From Sesamum alatum (taxonomy: Eukaryota > Streptophyta > Magnoliopsida > Lamiales > Pedaliaceae), in the NCBI GenBank assembly GCA_034509735.1, contig JACGWO010000003.1, positions 10,912,001 through 10,976,000 of the forward strand: DNA of 64,000 bases. Direction: 5' to 3'. Positions 57,920-64,000 of this stretch are shown piece by piece. Numbering within the stretch: position 1 is the first letter of the stretch; each line of letters begins with the position of its first letter. The position numbers and the translations under genes were made by a program. The notes under the pieces were generated by a model that was given only the letters and a program-made list of their open reading frames with translations, was not told the origin of the DNA and made no database searches.

Positions 57920-59524
57920 TTAATTACAAAAAAAATAATAAAAAAATACATAATCTACTCCTTGTCCCATCGGCCTTGTCCATCTCGTCAATGTCTGGAA
58001 GGGTGGGTCTCTAGGAGGCCGTGACGGGCCGACGCCGGAGTGACTGGTCTGCATGGCCTTCATCATGCCCATCAGGTCCATCATCATCTCCTCGAGGCGG
58101 ACCATCCGACCCTCCATGTTTGACGAAGGCGCTGGCTGTGGCGCGGGCGGTGGCGGTTGTGATGGCGAGGTAACAGTCTGGCTGAGACCCAGGGCCTCAG
58201 AACCAAGACCGAATACTCGGCCCTTGTTCTTGCCCCCGACGCAAGCCAGCCACATCTGCTGCTCGTTCTGCGCCACCGAGCCCTCTGATTCGGGAGCAGG
58301 ATCCCCAGTATTGGTTGTGGCCTGAGACTGATGATCCTTCATCATCTTCTGGAACATCTCCTGCAAAAATAATTAGAATAAATTAGAAAATTTTCAAACA
58401 TTTAAAAAAATAAACTAGAATGTATTAAGTACAACTTACCACCACCTCCGCTGCCCTTGGCCCGCTCCAGCCGCTGTCGGCCTTTTTCTTGTAGCATTTG
58501 AAAATAACTCTATCTGCTTCACTGGCCGGCCGAGCTGCTCCTTCTGTAAAAAGAAATGAGAAACAGTTATTACCATTTTAATTTAATAGTAATAAATAAT
58601 TGAAATAACATTAAATATCTTACAAATTTCCCCTTGTGCATACCGACGGAGACAGATCCCCCGCGGTACACAGTAGTGGATGAGGCTGGGTTGGCGTTCT
58701 GGTTTGACTTGTTCTTCTCGCACTCCTCCTTGAACTCCGGGGACTCCCAATACAGGAGGAGCTGCCGCCAGACTTCATTCGCCAGCCATAGAGGCTTCTG
58801 CAGGGATTGTCTGGTGAGGACGAACTTCTTCCTGAGGAACTTTCCCGCCCAAACATGGAAGATTTTGAACATCGAATCGTCGTCGTCGTCCCATCAGTAC
58901 GTCATCTGTATTAAAATATATATATATATCATAACTTAGATTGTTAAAATATTTAAAAACAAAAATTAATTACCGTTATCTTCAAACTCTCAAACTAGAA
59001 ATGCTTGTGCTCTATCGGCACCTTGCGCAAACTGCCCCAAGGATGGGGATATTTTTCCTCGCACGACCGCATACATGCGCTCGTGGATCTTCCGATCACT
59101 CCTGAATTATAAAATAATTAGTATGACATAAAAAATATTAATTTAAATTATAACAAAAAATTTAAAAATGTAAATATACCTCGTATCGGCGAGTGTGATG
59201 TATTGGCGCGCGGATGGTGGTGGGAGTGGTGGGGGTGGTGGTGGGGGGGCACCCCCATTGACGGGCCGGATCGACCGCCGGTGCGGTAGTGGATGGTTCG
59301 CCACCCACCTCGACGGGTGCAGCGGTAGACGCACCGAGTTGCTGATCCGGCACAGGTGGTGTGGGTGCCTGCTCTGCCGGTGGTGGTGGTGGGTGGTCGG
59401 AACACTGCTTCCCCATCCTGGGAAGCAACACCGGCCGTCGGTGTGGTCGGTGAGCCGCGACCGCGGCCCCGACCACGACTGCGGCCACGTTCACCTCCTC
59501 GAGGTGGGAAATTCGACCAGCCAT
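57920..59524 (-). pseudogene. CACTA second gene (Ptta/En/Spm, Transposase_24-like)
   Basis: Apparent minus-strand exons: 59524-59180 (MAGRISHLEEV, proline-rich), 59101-58980 (SDRKIHERMYAVVRGKISPS), about 58890-58623 (FKIFHVWAGKFLRKKFVLT, WRQLLLYWESPEFKEECEK, YRGGSVSVGMHKGKF), 58556-58443 (ARPASEADRVIFKCYKK) and 58366 onward (EMFQKMMKDHQSQ, LACVGGKNKGRVFGLGSEAL). The order matches the Transposase_24 family, which in En/Spm-type elements accompanies the transposase and is related in role to TNPA. The first junction does not keep frame and an in-frame stop follows DRAQAFLV, so it is probably decayed. The C-terminal region carries a MVRLEEMMMDLMGMMKAM helix. Confidence 0.7.
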
Positions 59525-59559
59525 GATTTACAATTTTTTTAAAAAGTATTAGTCATATG

Positions 59560-60545
59560 AATTTGAAAAATACGACTGCAAACTAAATCCTAAAATTATA
59601 TACAAAGTCCCAAAATTAATACTAAAAATTTTCCTACAATATTGACTAAATCCTCATATTTTTCCTATATATTTATACTAAGTCCCAAAATGTTTCCCTA
59701 AAATTGCACTAAATACTTCTATTTTTTCTATATATATTTATACTAAATACTATAATTTTACCCTAAAATTGCACTAAATACCAATATTTGCTCGAATTAC
59801 CCAAATTTTCTTAAATTTCAGAAAATCAAAAAATTTCATATATTATGAGTAAAATTTTTTAAAAATTACAAAAAATTCTTAATATATTTTTGAAATTTAT
59901 AGAAAAAGACATAAATATATAGGAAAATCACAAAAGAAATTAAAATTACAGACAAATTTAAAATTACAGAAAAATTTTCTGAAATTACAGAAAATTTTAA
60001 GAAATTTTCTGAATTTTCATAATTTTGGAAATTTACAGAAAAATTCAGAATTTTTTTAAAATTTTTTAAAATTACAGATTTTCCGAATTTTCAGTTTTTT
60101 TGAATTTTTAGATTTTAAAAAATACAAATTTTCAGATTTTTAAAAAAAAAAATACAAATTTTCATATTTTTAGAATTTTCATAACTTACAGAAATATACC
60201 CAAATTATAGAAATATACCCAAATTTTCATAAATTACATAAAATTACCAAATTTTTTATTAATCACAAAAAATTATCAAAATTTTCTTTAATTACAGAAA
60301 TATACTCCCTAAATTATATAACTAATTCAGAAAAATCAACAATAATGCAACAAAAATACAGTACAATTATGTAATAATTTACAGAAAATTTCAACAATTA
60401 CAATACAATTATGCAATAATTTACAGAATATTTCAACAATTACAGTACAATTCTGCAATAATTTACAGAAAAATGAACCAAAATATTCAGAAATGACAGA
60501 AATATACCAAAATTACATTGACTAAAATGACATAAATTATAGCAA
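59560..60545. repeat. Low-complexity AT-rich block with short tandem motifs
   Basis: Repeats such as CCCTAAAATTGCACTAAATA (59698 and 59762, period about 66) and many TTACAGAAAATTT variants. No gene. Lies upstream of the second CACTA gene and may be an expanded leader or intron. Confidence 0.6.
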
Positions 60546-61150
60546 CATTACTGACATAGAATTACAAAAATGAGAGCAAAAACAGAAAAAAAAAATATGA
60601 AAGTAGGGCTTTTGGAAACCCTACTTGTAGGGGTGCAGTACGGCGGCGGCAGAGGTGGCTGTGGAAACAGATGCTCAGGCGGTGGAGGCTGGTGGAGGAG
60701 TGCGACGGAGATGCAGAGAGAGACAGAGAGGGAGAGTGTGACGGCGACGGAGAGAGAGAGACAGAGAGGGCGACGACGACGGGAGATTGAGAGAATGAGA
60801 GACAGAGAGGGCGAGAGGAAGAGGAAGGAGGAAGCAGAAGGAAATGGGGAAAAATCAGCCAAGGGCTGATTTTATGTCAGAATGTTGGAACGGTCTTATT
60901 TTACAGACCGTGCCCAACACCGGTCGAACTGCCAATACGACGTCGTTTTGCAGTTAAAACGACGACGTTTTAAGATATATCACTGACCATAAGGTAACTA
61001 GGAACGGTCATTTAATATACCTTGTGTTACTAGTACCGTTCCTAAAGAGAAAACGACGTCGTTTGCTTCGCTGTATATAGGTACCATTCCTATATTCATA
61101 TAGAGCCGTTCCTATATGTATTGCAATTATTATTTTTTTATCTTCTTAGA
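60546..61150. repeat. GA-rich block and internal GGAACGGT repeats between the two CACTA genes
   Basis: A long GA-rich stretch (60700-60850), then GGAACGGT, AAACGACGTCGTTT-type palindromes and ACCGTTCC motifs to 61120. Similar to 54640-55030. Confidence 0.6.
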
Positions 61151-61159
61151 TAATAAATA

Positions 61160-62690
61160 TAAATTCAGAAAAACACGTTCTGAACACTTATCTTCGAGGC
61201 TCCACTTGCTCGGCCTGGGTAATTGAAAATGGACCAAACTATTTGATCGTCGTTGCACGTGAGATCATCGTTCCGACCAGGTCTGTTTCGCTTGGAGAGA
61301 ATGTGCGGTTCGAAGTAGTGAGAGGAGAAAAGACCGATTTCTTCGACAATATAAGCCTCTATAATTGACGCCTCGACGTGTGCTTTGTTTTTCACCTTTT
61401 TCTTCAAATCGCGTAGGAATCTATTCATACGACTATTACTAAAATGCAAATAATAAATATATATTTAACAGTATTTATTTAATTACCTTTCAAATGGGTA
61501 CATCCACTTGTATTGCACGTGGCCCCCAACGCGCGCCTCATATGGAAGGTGAACAATTAGATGCTCCATTGAGTCGAAAAAAGAAGGAGGAAAAATTTTC
61601 TCGAGGTTGCACAGATGTCGGATACACTATCTTCCAATTCTTTTACCTTGGCCACATCTAGTTTTGTTGAGCATAGGATCTGGAATAGAAGGCTCACTTC
61701 CATCAAGGCCCCCCACACGTGCTCTGGAAGCATTTCACGGAAGGCAACCAAAATCAATTTCTGCATGAATACATGACAATCATGGCTCTTCACGCCGTGC
61801 ATCCTCAACTCCTTCAGGTCGTCGCAACGGGCCAAGTTAGAGGCATACCCATCAGGAAACCTAAGACACTGAATCCACTCATATATCTTCTTCTTTTGCT
61901 CCTTCGGCCGTGTATATACCGCCTTGGGCATCACGTTCGGTCTCCTTTCGTCCACCTCAAGCTCCGGTCGATTACATATGATCTTCAGATCCTTCCGTGC
62001 ATTTAGATTGTCCTTCGTTTTTTTTCTTGATGTCCATCACAATATTGAATATATTAGCGAACACATTCTTCTCAATATGCATGACATCAAGATTGTGTCG
62101 TATCAGATGCGCCCCCCAATATTCAAGCTCCCAGAATATGGTTTTCTTCGTCCACTTATGGTTGACACCGTAGCCTTCCGGTTCACTCAACAGTTGTTCG
62201 ACAACCACACTAAATGCATCGACGCGGGTTCGGATCTGTTCTCCAGTCAGCCCCGGACGTGCAACCTTCCTCTCCATTCAATTTTTAATGAAGGATTTCT
62301 TGTTCCTGCGATAAGGATGAACCGGTGGTAGGAATTGCCTGTGGCAGTCAAAATAGCATACCTTCTGACCGTGCTGTAAATAGAATGCCCGTGTGTCCTC
62401 CATACAAACTGGACACCCCATAACACCGGCGGTACTCCATCCAGACGTCATCCCATAAGCAGGAAGGTCGTTCACTGTCCACATCAATGCGGCATGCATC
62501 ATGAATGCCTGGTTTGTCGCAGTATCGTGTGTACGTACACCTATATGCCATAAATCCTACAACTCCTCGATCAACGGCTCCAAGTAGACATCGATAAGAC
62601 GTTTGGGATTCGATGGGCCAGGGATCACCATCGTTAGAAACATATACTCAGACTTCATGCACATTCTGAAGGACAACCGGATCCGCCCTG
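61160..62690 (-). pseudogene. CACTA TNP2-type transposase remnant, minus strand
   Basis: Minus strand from about 62650: FLTMVIPGPSNPKRLIDVYL, FMMHAALMWTVNDLPAYGM, GWSTAGVMGCPVCMEDTRAF, YFDCHRQFLPPVHPYRR, WELEYWGAHLIRHNLDVMHI, and after shifts VMPKAVYTRPKEQKK and LILVAFREMLPEHVWGALME. These are ordered Transposase_21 motifs. At least two stops and several frameshifts occur. The 3' part is truncated near 61170, where subterminal-type repeats start. It is better preserved than the plus-strand copy at 49790-51270 and inverted relative to it. Confidence 0.85.
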
Positions 62691-64000
62691 GAGCGCAAGC
62701 GGAAGCGAGAAAGCGATTATAGTGCATAAATTTAAATCAAATATAAATAAATGTGTCCCAAGGGGTGTATCCTTGGGTGCTTAACCGGGCGTTCGATGTA
62801 GGATGTATTAATATTTAAAATATACATATAACACATAGGGCAAAGATGAAAAATTAAAACTATCAAACGTAATAAAATCGTTACCTTTGATGATTTTACG
62901 TATGCTCGGCTACTTGCGTCGTTCCTTCTCCGAATGCTCACGGAATCCAAACGTATGGATTCTCCAAAGGTGATCCACACCACACCGGAAGAAACACACG
63001 TCTTCTTTGCTAGAGGAAAACAGGTTTAGGAAGGAATCGATTCAATAGAAAAACACTATGAATTAGTGTTCTCTTAAACCTACTTTGTTCTTCCTTTTGA
63101 TTCAAAATTAAGTGGAGAACACAAGTGGGAAGGGAGAAAAATGGCCGAGAGTGAGAGAGGAGAGAGGGCCGAATTTTTAGTCTTCTTTTTCCTTGAAAAA
63201 GATGAATAATGATTCTAATACACAAGGTGTTGTATATACTCCTATGTATACATAATTAATGTGATTATTGAAATGTGTCTAGGTTCATCCAAGGATGTCT
63301 AGATACATCCCAATCAATCACCATTAATTCTTCAATCAAGTCTACCAACTTTTAAGGTATGATCAAATCATACTAAAAAGGAAGGGCTTGATTGGAGTTG
63401 ATTTGTCTCTTACCAAAAGAGACAAGTCAACCGCCAACTTGCATGGAACATGGCTGAATTTTGCTTCCTCCAAGGGAGCATTTCGGCCATGCTCATTATG
63501 GGAAGAAGTGCAACTTCTTCCTATTCCAAAATAGGAATTATTTCTGCTTCTCGGGTCAAAATTTAACGGACCGAGTTTTATCGTAATCCAATTACGACAA
63601 ACCAAAATTAAATCTAATTTAATGTCCACTTAAATTATTTCCATTGGTCTTTTGATCCAATCAAAAGATCCAACATCTCGACTTTTCATAATTAATCGAT
63701 AAATCTAATTTACCGATTAAACGAGGGCTCGATACAATATCGACCCGTCCATCCAATGGACTATCCCTTAAGTAATCTAATTACTTATTTATCCTTCGAG
63801 ATTGACTCCAAGTCCTTCTCTCAACCTTCTTGGTGATTTGTGTGTGACCCTTTAGGTTCACCCTCAACTAGACTTGGGCCCATGTCTCACAAGGGCCCGT
63901 TACCATGGGTGGCCGTCTAGCAACGGTCCATGGCACTAGAGACTAGGTGAATGTTGGCGTGAACATTTAGGCGCCGATTTTGTACGAGTATGGTCCTTCC
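62657..64000 (-). repeat. Copia LTR, minus orientation, running off the window
   Basis: The minus strand ends in CGCTTTCTCGCTTCCGCTTG CGCTCC, similar to the LTR ends at 47550 and 49450. Toward the right edge it contains the reverse of GTTCACGCCATAAACACTC-, GACGGCCACCCATGG- and GTCACACACGATCC-like blocks found in those LTRs, in the corresponding order. A TATA-like TGTATATACTCC occurs at 63228. It interrupts the CACTA element on its 5' side; the rest lies outside. Confidence 0.72.

Larger units (their letters stand above)
57051..62657 (-). mobile_element. CACTA (En/Spm-type) element, minus orientation, right end lost
   Basis: 3' terminus at 57051 (CACTATAAAAAAAATGCGGG) is followed by dense GGAACGGT/ACCGTTCC subterminal repeats to about 57780. 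A Ptta/En/Spm-type second gene (57920-59524) and a TNP2-type transposase (61160-62690) follow, both on the minus strand in the usual transposase-first order. The 5' terminus is not visible because Copia LTR sequence begins at about 62657. No target duplication can be checked. Confidence 0.65.

Noticed and set aside
60548..60862. Frames on both strands in the GA-rich block (for example serine/leucine-rich minus-strand frame)
   Set aside because: Low-complexity GA/CT repeats produce long frames on both strands; the block recurs as non-coding sequence at 54.7 kb.

Overview
The window is nuclear DNA from a flowering plant, most likely a eudicot. It is AT-rich, has short GT-AG introns, contains an Aux/IAA auxin-response gene, and carries plant-type mobile elements throughout: Tat-lineage Ty3/gypsy, Copia, CACTA/En-Spm, MULE, Helitron and PIF/Harbinger. 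No bacterial operon, rRNA or tRNA was seen. Species cannot be named from the sequence alone. Only one ordinary host gene is convincing: a four-exon Aux/IAA gene at 26,500-28,167 (+). Nearly everything else is transposable-element sequence, much of it nested, and many insertions can be delimited by their target-site duplications (TSDs). || 0.4-15.6 kb: a CACTA element (437-15,579, TSD AAG) that carries a decayed fragment of a JmjC histone-demethylase gene (about 12.55-13.0 kb). It was later split by a complete Tat-type gypsy element (530-10,123, minus orientation, TSD GACGG). Between its integrase and 3' LTR the gypsy element carries an antisense, intron-containing extra gene. || 15.6-26.05 kb: small elements. 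A 214-bp Helitron sits inside an old CACTA-type MITE. A foldback element (18,208-22,539) is split by an internally deleted Copia element (18,988-22,511). Further foldback elements follow, and one region is split by a Harbinger-like MITE (24,934-25,715, TSD TAA). || 26.05-28.4 kb: the Aux/IAA gene. || 28.4-37.4 kb: two foldback elements with 9-bp TSDs flank a CACTA MITE (TSD ATC). Next comes an apparently intact MULE (30,951-37,073, 10-bp TSD ATGTTAAATG) with two divergent, spliced, uninterrupted genes: a plant-mobile-domain (PMD) protein (-) and a MuDR-type transposase (+). The MULE appears to lie inside an older Helitron. || 37.4-44.1 kb: mostly non-coding DNA with a widely spaced ~400-bp inverted repeat, another foldback element with a 9-bp TSD, a LINE-type RNase H remnant and a decayed relative of the intact MULE's ends. 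|| 44.1-49.5 kb: a Copia RT-RNase H remnant followed by two tandem ~1.9-kb LTRs. || 49.8-64 kb: CACTA territory. Two TNP2-type transposase remnants lie in opposite orientation, with a Ptta/En/Spm second gene between them, clusters of GGAACGGT-type subterminal repeats, a Copia integrase fragment, and at the right edge an inverted Copia LTR that runs off the window. || The region's history is therefore mainly serial insertion. The most interesting items are the intact PMD-bearing MULE, the JmjC-carrying CACTA, the antisense spliced gene in the gypsy element, and a set of foldback elements that differ in sequence but share a terminal motif and 9-bp TSDs.
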